From Amycolatopsis sp. CA-128772 (lineage in GTDB: Bacteria; Actinomycetota; Actinomycetes; Mycobacteriales; Pseudonocardiaceae), in assembly GCF_002904295.1 (NCBI RefSeq), contig NZ_PPHG01000077.1, forward strand, positions 62,001 through 126,000: 64,000 bases of DNA. The letters run 5' to 3'. Shown one piece after another: positions 8,105 through 16,725 of this stretch. A program made the translations under genes and the position numbers. The notes under the pieces were generated by a model. It was not told the origin of the DNA. It searched no databases and saw nothing but the letters and a program-made list of their open reading frames with translations. How positions within the stretch are numbered: position 1 is the stretch's first letter; each line of letters opens with the position of its first letter.

Positions 8105-9381
8105 GCCCGACCGAAGCGGCGCCGGTGTTCTTCCTCGCCGTCGTGGTGATCCTCGTGGTGGTCCGGCTGGTCTGCCTGGCCGCGGTCAAGCTCGGCCAGC
8201 CGCCGGTGGTGGGCGAGATGATCGCCGGCGTGCTGCTCGGCCCGTCGCTGTTCGGGCTGCTGCTGCCGGGCGTGCAGGCGGCGCTGTTCCCGGACGGCAT
8301 CCGGTCGCTGCTGTACGTCGGCGGCCAGATCGGCCTGGTCATCTACATGTTCGGCGCCGGCTACGAGTTCAACCTGAGCAGCGTGGTCAAGTCGCGCAAG
8401 TCGGTCGCGGCGATCTCCTCGGCCGGGACGCTGGTGCCGCTGGCCCTCGGCATCGGGGTCGCGGTCCTCGGCACGTCGTGGGTCGACATCGGCAAGGACG
8501 GCGTTTCGCTGGTCACCTCGGCGGCGTTCGTCGGGGTGGCCGTGGCGATCACGGCGTTCCCGATGATGGTCCGGATCATCACCGAACGCGGGATCGCGTC
8601 GACGAAGTTCGGCTCGCTGGCGCTGGCCTGCGGCGCGCTCGACGACGTCCTCGCGTGGCTGCTGCTGGCCGTCGTGCTCGGCATGCACGCCGGGTCGATC
8701 GGGCCGGTCGCGCTCGCCCTCGGCGGCGGCCTGCTGTTCGCGCTCGGCGTGTTCACCTTCGGGCGGCGCCTGCTGAACCGGATGATGGGCAGCGACCGGG
8801 TGAACGTCGACCAGCGCGTGCTGATCACCGCGATGACGCTGTTCGCGGCGGCCTGGTTCACCGACACCATCGGGCTGTACGCGGTGTTCGGCGCGTTCTG
8901 CGTCGGGGTGGCGTTCCCGCGCGGGACGGCGTCCGACGCGGTGCTGGCGAAGATCATGCCGATCGGGCGGATCGTGTTCGTGCCGCTGTTCTTCACCTAC
9001 TCCGGGCTCAACACGCGGTTCGCGCTGCTCGCCGACCCCAAGCTGCTCGCCTTCGCGCTGGTCACGGTGGTGGTCGCGATCGTCGGCAAGCTCGGCGCGT
9101 CCTGGGGCGCGGCCCGGCTGGCGGGCGAGCCGCCGGCGATCGCCTCGCGCGTCGGCGTGCTCGTCAACGCGCGCGGCCTGATGCAGCTGATCGCGCTCAA
9201 CATCGGGCTCGCCGCCGGGATCGTCTCGTCGGCGTTGTTCACCGTGCTGGTGCTCGTCGCGCTGGTCACGACGATCATGACCGCGCCGCTGCTGAGCTGG
9301 CTCGACCGCCGCGATGCCCGCAAGGGGACCACCGAGGTACTCCTGACGGCCGAACCGGTCCCGGTGACCGGGAAAAGTTGA
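8101..9381 (+). CDS. Cation:proton antiporter, CPA2 type
   Basis: A 426-residue membrane protein with about 12 hydrophobic helices in the KefB/NapA-like fold of the monovalent cation:proton antiporter-2 family. Family features include the N-terminal GQPPVVGEMIAGVLLGPSLFG and LVNARGLMQLIALNIG in the last third, the segment that includes the transport core. No C-terminal TrkA-N nucleotide domain is present, so it is a bare exchanger. The start overlaps the P450-like gene (ATGA), making it the last cistron of the redox operon. It could counter proton or ion stress from the pathway or export a product; the cation is not predictable. Confidence 0.9.
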   Translation: MSPTEAAPVFFLAVVVILVVVRLVCLAAVKLGQPPVVGEMIAGVLLGPSLFGLLLPGVQAALFPDGIRSLLYVGGQIGLVIYMFGAGYEFNLSSVVKSRKSVAAISSAGTLVPLALGIGVAVLGTSWVDIGKDGVSLVTSAAFVGVAVAITAFPMMVRIITERGIASTKFGSLALACGALDDVLAWLLLAVVLGMHAGSIGPVALALGGGLLFALGVFTFGRRLLNRMMGSDRVNVDQRVLITAMTLFAAAWFTDTIGLYAVFGAFCVGVAFPRGTASDAVLAKIMPIGRIVFVPLFFTYSGLNTRFALLADPKLLAFALVTVVVAIVGKLGASWGAARLAGEPPAIASRVGVLVNARGLMQLIALNIGLAAGIVSSALFTVLVLVALVTTIMTAPLLSWLDRRDARKGTTEVLLTAEPVPVTGKS

Positions 9382-9418
9382 TAGTTCAAATTCAGAAAAT
9401 CACTGCCAGTATGGACCC

Positions 9419-10093
9419 GTGCACTCTCGCGCGACGAAACAGCGGGTGCTCCTCGTGGAGGACGACCGCGAACTGGCGGGCATGCTGGGGGAGCTGCTCG
9501 CGGACGAAGGGTACGAAACCGAAGCGGCGCACGACGGTCAGCGGGGGCTGCACCTCGGGCTCACCGGACACTACGACGTGATGGTCATCGACCGCCGGCT
9601 CCCGGTGCTCGACGGGTTGGAGCTGCTCCGGCAGCTGCGGGCCCGGGCGGTCACCACGCGGGTGCTGGTGCTCTCGGCGCTGGGCGAGGTGGCCGACCGC
9701 GTCGCCGGGCTCGACGCCGGCGCCGACGACTACCTCGTCAAGCCGTTCGAGGCCGAAGAGCTGCTGGCCCGGCTGCGTGCGCTGGGCCGGCGTGACCTCG
9801 AGGGCGCCGAGTGCCTCCCGCTCGGCACGGCGGCGCTCGACCTGCTGCGCCACGAAGTCGTGCTGCCGCGCGGCGAGCGGATCACGCTGTCCGGGCGGGA
9901 GTTCGAGCTGCTGCGGACGCTGGCGCAGCGGCCAAAGGCGATCCACCCGAGGGCGGCGCTGCGCACCCGCGTCTTCGCCGACTCGACCGGGGAGTCCATC
10001 GTGGACACCTACGTGTACTACCTGCGGCGCAAGCTCGGCCGCGACGTCGTCCGGACCGTGCACGGCCTCGGCTACCAGCTCGGCGCGGTATGA
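9419..10093 (+). CDS. Two-component response regulator, OmpR/PhoB type
   Basis: A 224-residue DNA-binding response regulator. The receiver domain (about residues 8-120) has the acidic pair in VLLVEDDREL, the phosphorylated Asp58 in MVIDRRLPVLDG, and Lys in DDYLVKPFEAEELLARL. A winged helix follows (about 130-222: ITLSGREFELLRTLAQRP, then SIVDTYVYYLRRKL). The GTG start lies in the AT-richer 37-base gap after the antiporter, which may hold a promoter. Its stop overlaps the ATG of the sensor kinase. By closeness it may respond to conditions created by the redox operon, but this is inference. Confidence 0.93.
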   Translation: MHSRATKQRVLLVEDDRELAGMLGELLADEGYETEAAHDGQRGLHLGLTGHYDVMVIDRRLPVLDGLELLRQLRARAVTTRVLVLSALGEVADRVAGLDAGADDYLVKPFEAEELLARLRALGRRDLEGAECLPLGTAALDLLRHEVVLPRGERITLSGREFELLRTLAQRPKAIHPRAALRTRVFADSTGESIVDTYVYYLRRKLGRDVVRTVHGLGYQLGAV

Positions 10094-11283
10094 GCCCCGA
10101 TCCGGAGGACCGGGCGCTGCGGCGGGCGCGGTGGGCGATCGCCGCGCAGATCGCCGTCGTGGTGTCGCTGCTGGTCGCCCTGGCGGGCGCGATCGCGTAC
10201 GCGATGCTGCTGTCCGGGCAGCACGCCGACGCCGACCGGACGCTGGCCCGGACGATCCAGCTCGGCCCGGGCACGACCCCGCCCGGCTGCGTCTGGCTGT
10301 TCACGCCGACGGCCCACGCGCCTTCGGGCCCGCCGCCGGCGGGGATGCCGCTGCCCGAGTTGAACGCGCTGGTGCCGGCGTCCGGTGACGTCCACACCGA
10401 ACGGCGGTCGATCGGCTGGATGACCTACACGATCCGGGTGGAGAACCACGGCGGCGCGGTTTCGCAGGCGTTGTTCGAGGAGCGCTACCAGATCCAGGAC
10501 CGCGCGTCGCTGCTGTTCGGGCTCGGCGTCGCCGAGGTGCTGGCGCTACTGGCGGCCCTGGTGAGCGGGCGGGTGCTGGCGCGCCGGGCGATCCGGCCGC
10601 TGGAGGACGCGCTGCGGCGGCAGCGGACGTTCGTCGCGGACGCGTCCCACGAGCTGCGGGCCCCACTGACCCGGCTGTACACGCGCGCGCAGCTGCTGGC
10701 CCGGCGCGCGTCCGGCCGCGACGCGGCCGACCTCGACCAGCTGGTCCGCGGCACGCGTGAACTCGGCGAAGTCGTCGAGGACCTGCTGCTGTCGGCGCAG
10801 GCGTGCGGCGAACGGCCGTCGCTGGAACCGGTGGAGCTGGGCCTGCTGGCGGAAGAGGCGGTGGCGGCCGAGGCGGTGCGCGCGGGGGAGGGCCGGATCC
10901 AGCTGGCGGTGACCCGCGAGCGGCGGCCGTACCTCGTCCAGGGCGTGCCGACGGCGTTGCGCCGTGTGCTCTCGGCGTTGCTGGACAACGCACTCGGCCA
11001 CACGCCACCGGGCGGGTCCATCGAGGTCTCGCTCGGTGTCCCCGACGAACGGCACGTGGAGCTGCGCGTCCGCGACACGGGCGTCGGCTTCCCGCCGGCG
11101 GACGCGGACCGCATCTTCGAGCGGTTCGCCCGCGGCTCGGACGGCGACGGCCGCCGGTTCGGCCTCGGCCTGGCCCTGGTCCGCGAAGTGGTGACGGGCC
11201 ACGGCGGCACGATCGCGGCCGCCACCCGCCCCGGCACCGGAGCCACGTTCACCCTCCGCCTCCTCCGCGCCGACCCCACGTGA
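10090..11283 (+). CDS. Sensor histidine kinase
   Basis: A 397-residue membrane kinase paired with the preceding response regulator (ATGA overlap). It has a first transmembrane helix at about 16-40, an extracytoplasmic sensor of about 95 residues, a second helix at about 138-160, a short HAMP-like linker, a DHp domain with phospho-accepting His187 in FVADASHELRAPLTR, and an ATPase domain with N-box LLDNALGHTPPGG, G1 DTGVGFPP and G2 FGLGLALVREV. The sensor region has a proline/glycine-rich stretch and one cysteine; I recognise no ligand domain. Its stop is followed at once by a copy of the ACTCGCGTGAT repeat. Confidence 0.92.
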   Translation: MSPDPEDRALRRARWAIAAQIAVVVSLLVALAGAIAYAMLLSGQHADADRTLARTIQLGPGTTPPGCVWLFTPTAHAPSGPPPAGMPLPELNALVPASGDVHTERRSIGWMTYTIRVENHGGAVSQALFEERYQIQDRASLLFGLGVAEVLALLAALVSGRVLARRAIRPLEDALRRQRTFVADASHELRAPLTRLYTRAQLLARRASGRDAADLDQLVRGTRELGEVVEDLLLSAQACGERPSLEPVELGLLAEEAVAAEAVRAGEGRIQLAVTRERRPYLVQGVPTALRRVLSALLDNALGHTPPGGSIEVSLGVPDERHVELRVRDTGVGFPPADADRIFERFARGSDGDGRRFGLGLALVREVVTGHGGTIAAATRPGTGATFTLRLLRADPT

Positions 11284-11289
11284 GCAGAC

Positions 11290-11375
11290 CCGTAACTCGC
11301 GTGATTACCGCCGTAACCGGTGAGTTCCGGCGGTGATCACGCGAGTTACGGCCTCAATCACGCGAGTTACGGGTT
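11290..11375. repeat. ACTCGCGTGAT repeat array between convergent genes
   Basis: One forward copy (within 11291-11308), a decayed pair around 11311-11328, and two inverted copies (about 11335-11348 and 11355-11370) fill the space between the histidine kinase and the convergent HEAT-repeat gene. The repeat supplies the last codons and stop of the HEAT gene, whose protein ends RNSRD. The opposed copies can form a hairpin that could end transcription from both sides. Confidence 0.8.
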
Positions 11376-12586
11376 CCGGGCAGGGCGAAGCGGATCTGGC
11401 GGGCTGTCTCGGGTGGGAGGAGGTCGAGGTGGGCCTCGATTTCGGCCGCGAGGGCCGGGGACGGGGTCGTGTAGGTGTCCGCCGAGTGGTGGAGCCAGGC
11501 GTGGATGTCCTGGTGGGCGTCGGGGGCCAGGTCCGGGTCGCGCAGGAGGGTGAGGTCCGTGTGCAGGCGCAGCCACGTGCCGTGGTCGCGGAGCAGGGCC
11601 GCGGCCGCGCGGCGCGTGTGTAGGGGGTGACCGGCGGCCAGGAGGGGGCGGAGCGTGGCCGGGTCGACGAACCGGCCGCGCAAGAACGCCACGACCTGGC
11701 GGGTCACCGCGGGCGACGGGTCCGTCAGCAACGGCCGGACCGCCGCCGACTCCGGTGCGATGCGGCGCAGGCCGCGGACGGCCGCGCGGCGGATTCGCGG
11801 ACGCGCGTCGGCGAGGTGCTCCTCCAGGCGCGGCGCGTCGGCGGCGGTGCCGGTTTCGCCCAGCCCGGCGAGCGCGCCGAACGAGACCGGCAGCGCGCGG
11901 TAAACCGCCGCCGGATCCGGGACGAGGGCTTGGGCCATCGTGCGCACGGCTGACGACCGGTCCGCCAGGCAGGCCACGGCGGCGTCCGGGCCGAGCAGCG
12001 TCAACGCCCGCACGCGGACCTTCGGCGCCCCGGCCGCCAGCAGCTCCTCGACGCACTCGCCGCGGTCGAGCAGCTCGTTGCCGCAGATGGCGCGCACCAC
12101 GAAGTCGGGGTGCGTGGAAGCGATCGCCAGCAGCCGCTCGCGGGACAGCAGCCCGAGCGCCTCGCGGTGCGCGAACCGGCGGCTCTCGCGGTCCTCCAGC
12201 GCCAGCGCGGTGTCGAGCGAGCTCAGCAGCGACCGGCGGAACAACCCGGTCATCCAGTCGTCGACCTGACGCCGCCGCAGGACGCCGATCAGCGGCAGCA
12301 GCGCGCGCAGCGCCGCATCGTCCAGTTTGGACAGAACTGCCTTCCGGGCCGCCGCGCGGACCTGGGGGACCCAGTCCACGCACCGGATCAGCAGCAGCGC
12401 CACCGCCTCGGGGTCCGGGCTGACCGCGAGACGCGAGACGGTCGCCTCGCGTTCGCGGCCGTCCGGCGAGCATGCGGCGAACGCCAGTGCTTCCCGCGCG
12501 GTACGGCGTCCACCGCTGTACCACCACTCCCGCCGCACGGCGAGGTCGAACTCGACCCACTGCTGCACGTCTTCGAACTCGATCAT
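11354..12586 (-). CDS. HEAT-repeat protein
   Basis: A 410-residue protein made of paired amphipathic helices: repeated units such as DWVPQVRAAARKAVLSKL, DARPRIRRAAVRGLRRI and DPSPAVTRQVVAFLRG are HEAT-like, forming a curved solenoid for protein contacts. No catalytic motif, signal peptide or membrane helix is seen. The ATG has GGGGAGG just upstream. It is encoded downstream of hisS on the same strand, with a 57-base gap holding a GC-rich hairpin, so co-transcription is possible but not certain. The C-terminal five residues are encoded by an inserted intergenic repeat, so the original terminus may have been different. Function unknown. Confidence 0.75.
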   Translation of the reverse strand: MIEFEDVQQWVEFDLAVRREWWYSGGRRTAREALAFAACSPDGREREATVSRLAVSPDPEAVALLLIRCVDWVPQVRAAARKAVLSKLDDAALRALLPLIGVLRRRQVDDWMTGLFRRSLLSSLDTALALEDRESRRFAHREALGLLSRERLLAIASTHPDFVVRAICGNELLDRGECVEELLAAGAPKVRVRALTLLGPDAAVACLADRSSAVRTMAQALVPDPAAVYRALPVSFGALAGLGETGTAADAPRLEEHLADARPRIRRAAVRGLRRIAPESAAVRPLLTDPSPAVTRQVVAFLRGRFVDPATLRPLLAAGHPLHTRRAAAALLRDHGTWLRLHTDLTLLRDPDLAPDAHQDIHAWLHHSADTYTTPSPALAAEIEAHLDLLPPETARQIRFALPGTRNSRD

Positions 12587-12592
12587 CGGCCT

Positions 12593-12631
12593 CCCCTTCC
12601 GGCGCCCAGGATGCCCCGGACGCCGGAGGGG
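12593..12631 (-). terminator. GC-rich hairpin after hisS
   Basis: CCCCT then CCGGCG (12593-12604) pair with CGCCGG then AGGGG (12621-12631) across a single-base bulge. There is no T-run, so it may be an imperfect terminator or an mRNA processing element between hisS and the HEAT-repeat gene. Confidence 0.4.
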
Positions 12632-12643
12632 AGTCGAACCGAT

Positions 12644-13933
12644 TTACGCCAGCAGCGCCTGGACCGCGGCGGGTGCGTCCGCAACCGCGACCGGGTTCTG
12701 CTCCCGCGTGGCCAGGCTCCGGACCGTCACGTTGCCCGCCGCCCAGTCCTCCTGGCCGACGATCACCACCGCGACCGCGCCCGCCTTGTCCGCGCGGGTG
12801 AGTTCCTTGCCCAGCTTGCGGTGCTCGATCGGGGTCGACGTCCGCAGGCCCGCGGCGCGCAGGGACGCCGCCACGGACCGGGCCGCGTCGTACAGGTCCT
12901 CGGTCACCGGGATCACCATCACGTCGACCTCGTTGCGCGGGGCCGGCGTCAGCCCGTGCGTGTCAAGGAAGTCGATCAGCGTCACGTCGCCCATGCCGAA
13001 CCCGATGCCGGGGATCTGCTGCGGCGTGAACATCGACGCCAGGTCGGCGTAGCGGCCGCCGCCGAACAGGGCGCGGCGGTTCTGCGGCGAGGTGTCGAAG
13101 ACCTCGAACACGGTCGAGGTGTAGTACGCCAGCCCGCGCACGATCATCGGCTCGTACTTCACCAGGCTGCCGGCGCTGCTGTTGAGCACGTGGACCAGGT
13201 TCGACCGCTCCCGCACCTCGGCCGGCAGCTCGTCGAGCAGCGCCTCGCCGGCGCCGAGCGTCTCCGCGAGCTTCTCGAACTGCTTGTCCGAAAGCCCGAT
13301 CTCGGCGGCGCTTTCGGCCAGCTTCTCGCGCGGGTACTTCTCCCAGCGGTCGACCAGGGCGAACACCTGGCTCAGGTGGTCCTGCGACACCCCGGCGACG
13401 TCGATCAGCGCCGACGTCAGCAGGTTCCGGTCGTTGACGCGCAGCACGAACATGTCCGGCGTCGCGCCGAGGGCGGCCATCAGGTCGTGCACCAGCTCGA
13501 AGATCTCGATCTCGCAGTTGGCGCTGTCCGACCCGAAGATGTCCGCGTTGATCTGCCAGTGCTCGCGGACGCGGCCGCGCTGCGGCGCCTCGTACCGGTG
13601 GCAGTTCGGGTGGCTGTACCAGCGCACCGGGAACGAGAGCGACTTCGCGCTCCCGGCGATCATCCGCGCCACCGACGGGGTCATCTCCGGGCGCAGCGCC
13701 AGCCGCCGCCCGCCCTTGTCGGTGAGCGTGTACAGCTGCTTGTCCGCGATCTCCTGGCCGGACTTCCGCTCGTAGATCTCGGCCGACTCGAGGATCGGGC
13801 CGTCGTAGCGGAGGAAACCGCGGCGCTCGAGGACGTCGTAGAGATGACCGAACACCTGGGTACGCACGGACATTTCGGCGGGCAGGAAGTCCCGGGTCCC
13901 CTTGTAGGGCGCGGTCGGCAGGTATTCAGGCAC
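12644..13933 (-). CDS. hisS: Histidyl-tRNA synthetase, non-canonical clade
   Basis: A 429-residue class II aminoacyl-tRNA synthetase that attaches histidine to tRNA-His. The class II core includes RPEMTPSVARM, motif 2 in HPNCHRYEAPQRGRVREHWQ, the histidine-specific loop RGLAYYTSTVFEVFD, and GGGRYADLA with GIGFGMGDVTLIDFL as motif 3. An anticodon-binding domain follows (about 335-429). It differs from the usual actinobacterial enzyme, where motif 2 is like FFRYERPQAGRYRQ, the loop is RGLDYYT and motif 3 has a D/E-R pair. The present form is more like the clade I associate with some spirochaetes and Bacteroidetes, so it may be a second copy. No resistance role can be read from sequence. Confidence 0.85.
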   Translation of the reverse strand: MPEYLPTAPYKGTRDFLPAEMSVRTQVFGHLYDVLERRGFLRYDGPILESAEIYERKSGQEIADKQLYTLTDKGGRRLALRPEMTPSVARMIAGSAKSLSFPVRWYSHPNCHRYEAPQRGRVREHWQINADIFGSDSANCEIEIFELVHDLMAALGATPDMFVLRVNDRNLLTSALIDVAGVSQDHLSQVFALVDRWEKYPREKLAESAAEIGLSDKQFEKLAETLGAGEALLDELPAEVRERSNLVHVLNSSAGSLVKYEPMIVRGLAYYTSTVFEVFDTSPQNRRALFGGGRYADLASMFTPQQIPGIGFGMGDVTLIDFLDTHGLTPAPRNEVDVMVIPVTEDLYDAARSVAASLRAAGLRTSTPIEHRKLGKELTRADKAGAVAVVIVGQEDWAAGNVTVRSLATREQNPVAVADAPAAVQALLA

Positions 13934-13956
13934 GTGACCAGCTTAACGACCGCCAC

Positions 13957-14346
13957 TCAGGCGAAAGCGACCCCGTACGCGGTGAGCAGCACCGCCGCGG
14001 CCAGCAGCAACGCGCCGGCGGACGTCACGCGCCCGCCGAGCTTGCCCCGGTTCGGCAGCAGGTGGAGGAAGAAACCACCCGATTGGGCAAGGATCCCGAA
14101 CAGCAGCAGGAAGCACGTGATCCACAACGTCGGGTCGGACAGCGTTGTGCGGCTGAGGATCTGCAGCGTGACCAGGGCGAGGACCAGCAGGACACCGGCG
14201 TGGGCGTGGCCGGCGCGGAACATCGCGCGCTGGTGTTCGGTCAGCTTGCGGTCGCGCAGCACGCCCATCAGCGCGTAGCCGCCGTACATCACGGTCGGCA
14301 GCGAGACCAGGGCGATCACCGTGAACAGCTGGGTCGGTCCGTGCAT
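13957..14346 (-). CDS. Small four-helix membrane protein
   Basis: A 129-residue protein with four hydrophobic helices (about 5-25, 48-70, 75-97 and 108-128) and a short charged loop (RDRKLTEHQRAMFRAGHAHAG) after the first. The ATG (MHGPTQ) is preceded by AAGGAG; an in-frame upstream ATG lacks such a site and would add 13 arginine-rich residues. The histidines in RAGHAHAG recur in small integral membrane proteins of this layout, but I cannot name the family with confidence. It lies upstream of hisS on the same strand, 23 bases away, and an AT-rich palindrome sits before it. Confidence 0.65.
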   Translation of the reverse strand: MHGPTQLFTVIALVSLPTVMYGGYALMGVLRDRKLTEHQRAMFRAGHAHAGVLLVLALVTLQILSRTTLSDPTLWITCFLLLFGILAQSGGFFLHLLPNRGKLGGRVTSAGALLLAAAVLLTAYGVAFA

Positions 14347-14374
14347 CGGGGAGCTCCTTCGAGGTGGGTAGCGC

Positions 14375-14396
14375 AACAGTAACACTGTTTTAAAAC
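14375..14396. promoter_or_regulatory. AT-rich palindromic site
   Basis: AACAGT and ACTGTT (14375-14380 and 14384-14389) form an inverted repeat that overlaps a second palindrome, GTTTTAAAAC (14387-14396), in a sequence otherwise over 70% G+C. The position just upstream of the small membrane protein suggests a regulator binding site or promoter. No adjacent regulator gene explains it. Confidence 0.45.
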
Positions 14397-14431
14397 GCTG
14401 TCACCAAAACGGGTGTTCCCCGATCGGGGAC

Positions 14432-15598
14432 CTAGGCGGGACGGCCCTGGGCGAGCACCAGGAGGGGGTTGCGGAGAGCCGCGAGGGAAGCGAGGGGGTC
14501 GCCTTCGACGACCAGGACGTCCGCCGCCAGGCCGGGCGCCAGGCGGCCGGTCACCGAGGCCAGGCCCAGCCCGGCCGCGCTGTCCTCGGTCGCGATCTCC
14601 AGGATCCGGCGCCGGGGGAAGCCGAGCCATTCGTACAGCTCCAGCGCGCCGGCCGGGTCGTCGAACACCGAGCCCGGCAGGCCCGCGTCGGTCCCGGACA
14701 GCAGCCGGACGCCGTGCTCCTCCAGCCACGGCAGCCGCCCGTACATCGCCTGCGCGACGTCGTCGCCGAGCTTCTCGACGATCACCCGCCAGTTGCGGCT
14801 GCTCGTCGAGCACGCCGAAATCCCGCCGGCCGCCATCCGCTCGGCCACGTGCGCGCGGCGGTCGAAGGAGCGGGGCCCGGTCAGGAAGCTGCAGTGCTCG
14901 ACCGTCGACACCCCGGCTTCGACTGCGGCCTCGATCGCGTCCGCGCCGTGGGCGTGCGCCGCCACCGGCAGCCCGTGCGACGCCGCGTGCGCGACGATCA
15001 GCGCCAGCTGCCGCGCGTCGAACTGCGACTCCCACATGTCGGCGCCGCCTTCGGTGAGCTGGCCGCCGCTGGCCATCACTTTGATCACGTCGGCGCCCGC
15101 GGCCGCGTTCGCGTCGATCAGGGCGCGGATTTCGCCGTCGGAAGCCGTTTCACCGCCGAAAAAGCAGCAATGCCCGCCCGGCACGGTGATCGGCGGACCG
15201 GACACGAGCAGCCGCGGCGCCACCGAACCGTCGAACGACCGCCGGACGGCCGCGCCGAGGTGCCCGCGGTCGCCGAGGTCCCGGACGGTCGTGACCCCGC
15301 TGCGCAGCATGGCCGTGAGCCGCGAGCGGGCGCCGTCCAGCAGGTCTTCGCTTTCGGAGAAGCGGGCCAGCATTTCGCGTGAGGCGTCGAACGCCAGGTG
15401 GACGTGGACGTTGCACAGCCCGGCCAGCGCGGTCCCGGTCGGGAAGTCGTGCCGGGTCGCGTCCGGCGCGGCCTGCGCGAGGACGTCCGCCCGCGGGCCC
15501 ACCGCGACGAGCACGCCGTCGCGCACCAGCACGGCCCCGTCGTCGATCGGCGTCGACGGCCGCGGCAGCACCCGGCCGGCGGTGATCAGCGTGTCCAC
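14432..15598 (-). CDS. Metal-dependent amidohydrolase
   Basis: A 388-residue amidohydrolase/imidazolonepropionase-like hydrolase of cyclic amides, dipeptides or related bonds. The TIM-barrel metal ligands are visible: HVH in GLCNVHVHLAF, the bridging Lys in GADVIKVMASGG, His in LPVAAHAHGADA and VSTVEHCSFL, and Asp in LLSGTDAG. A C-terminal beta segment (GRLAPGLAADVLVVEGDPL) closes the composite domain. The GTG start gives DTLITAGRVLP, the usual opening. It overlaps the preceding membrane-protein gene by 13 bases and is the last cistron of the XRE-ImmA-membrane protein operon. No signal peptide, so cytoplasmic. Natural substrate unknown. Confidence 0.87.
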   Translation of the reverse strand: MDTLITAGRVLPRPSTPIDDGAVLVRDGVLVAVGPRADVLAQAAPDATRHDFPTGTALAGLCNVHVHLAFDASREMLARFSESEDLLDGARSRLTAMLRSGVTTVRDLGDRGHLGAAVRRSFDGSVAPRLLVSGPPITVPGGHCCFFGGETASDGEIRALIDANAAAGADVIKVMASGGQLTEGGADMWESQFDARQLALIVAHAASHGLPVAAHAHGADAIEAAVEAGVSTVEHCSFLTGPRSFDRRAHVAERMAAGGISACSTSSRNWRVIVEKLGDDVAQAMYGRLPWLEEHGVRLLSGTDAGLPGSVFDDPAGALELYEWLGFPRRRILEIATEDSAAGLGLASVTGRLAPGLAADVLVVEGDPLASLAALRNPLLVLAQGRPA

Positions 15599-16725
15599 GT
15601 CACGTCCCCCGCCGCCATCGCGGCCGACAGCGCGAGCAGCGGCCGGACGTCGGATTCGAGGTCGTCCGCCCCCGCGGGGAGGACCTGCTTGGCGCGGCCG
15701 TCGCTGGCCTCGCCGTCCGCGTGCCGGCGCAGCGCCGCCTTCAGCGCGGCCGCCGCGGCCGCCGGATCGGTGGCGACGACCTCGCCGAAGTCCGCGTCCA
15801 GGTACGGCGAGAGCTGCACCAGGCCGTCCCGGATCTCGATCACCCGCCGGTAGTGCCCGCGGTGGACACCGCGCGGGGACAGCCGGTCGCCGCGCCGCGG
15901 CGGGGTCCGCAGCACGATGCTGGGGAACGCCCCGACCAGGACTGTCCACAAGGGAGCGAGCGCCTCGTGTTCGCGCCGGTGCTGGCGGCGGCGCCGCAAC
16001 GCCGACACCCGCGCCCGCAGCCCGGGGTAGGTGACGCCGGCGAGGAACAGCATCCCGCCGACGATCACGAACGGCACGCCCAGCAGGAGCAGGACCTTGA
16101 CGACCGGCCCGAACACCCACGCGACCACGATGTACAGCGCGCGGCAGATGCTGCCGATGGCCGCGCTCGCCATGCCGATCGCGCCCAGCCGCAGCCCGAT
16201 CCGCAGATTCCGGTCCGCCACCCGCAGATAACGCACGATCCAGGCCGTGCAGGCGATGAGACCGTAGATCAGGTACAGCCCGGCGCCGAGGTAGAACGCC
16301 GCGACCCAGCTGTCGTGGATCGTCGCCGGACCCAGCGGCAGGCCCCGCAGCTCGGGTGGGGTCAGGCTCATCGTGACGATCATCAGCGTGATCGCCGCGA
16401 CCAGCGGCACGAGCTCCAGCGCCACCCGGCGGTAGCGCCGCGGGCCGAGCGCCGAGCCGAGGAAGAAGATGACCAGCGCGCAGAGGCCGCACGCCAGCAG
16501 GGAGTTGTTGGCGACGCGGGCCGCGCCGCGGCCGAACAGCGCGTCGACCTCGTCGGAGATCACGGTCTGCTGCAGCAGGAACGCGGCCGCGAAGCCGGCG
16601 ACGCACGCGGTGACGGCCCAGTTGGGCACGGTCGGCGCGCGCGTCACCTGGTAGATCCGCCACGCGAGCGCGGCGGAGAACAGCACCAGCGCAACAAGGT
16701 TCACGGGGCTAAGAAGTGTGCTCAC
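15586..16725 (-). CDS. Seven-helix membrane protein, MAB_1171c/DUF6545-like
   Basis: A 379-residue protein with about seven N-terminal transmembrane helices (roughly residues 5-235) and a cytoplasmic domain of about 140 residues containing SPRGVHRGHYRRVIEIRDGLVQLSPY. I associate this layout with the actinobacterial MAB_1171c family putative transporters and their DUF6545 tail; transport has not been shown. The GTG start overlaps the ImmA gene stop (GTGA), while the frame upstream of it runs inside ImmA. It is the third gene of a four-gene overlapping operon. A role as the membrane target, sensor or output of the XRE/ImmA pair is inferred from position. Confidence 0.8.
   Translation of the reverse strand: MSTLLSPVNLVALVLFSAALAWRIYQVTRAPTVPNWAVTACVAGFAAAFLLQQTVISDEVDALFGRGAARVANNSLLACGLCALVIFFLGSALGPRRYRRVALELVPLVAAITLMIVTMSLTPPELRGLPLGPATIHDSWVAAFYLGAGLYLIYGLIACTAWIVRYLRVADRNLRIGLRLGAIGMASAAIGSICRALYIVVAWVFGPVVKVLLLLGVPFVIVGGMLFLAGVTYPGLRARVSALRRRRQHRREHEALAPLWTVLVGAFPSIVLRTPPRRGDRLSPRGVHRGHYRRVIEIRDGLVQLSPYLDADFGEVVATDPAAAAAALKAALRRHADGEASDGRAKQVLPAGADDLESDVRPLLALSAAMAAGDVTWTR

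Noticed and set aside
12620..12645. A tRNA T-arm-like stretch (GGTTCGACTCCCC on the minus strand) after hisS
   Set aside because: No matching acceptor, D or anticodon arms fit around it; upstream is the hisS coding sequence. The bases instead form part of a GC-rich hairpin region.
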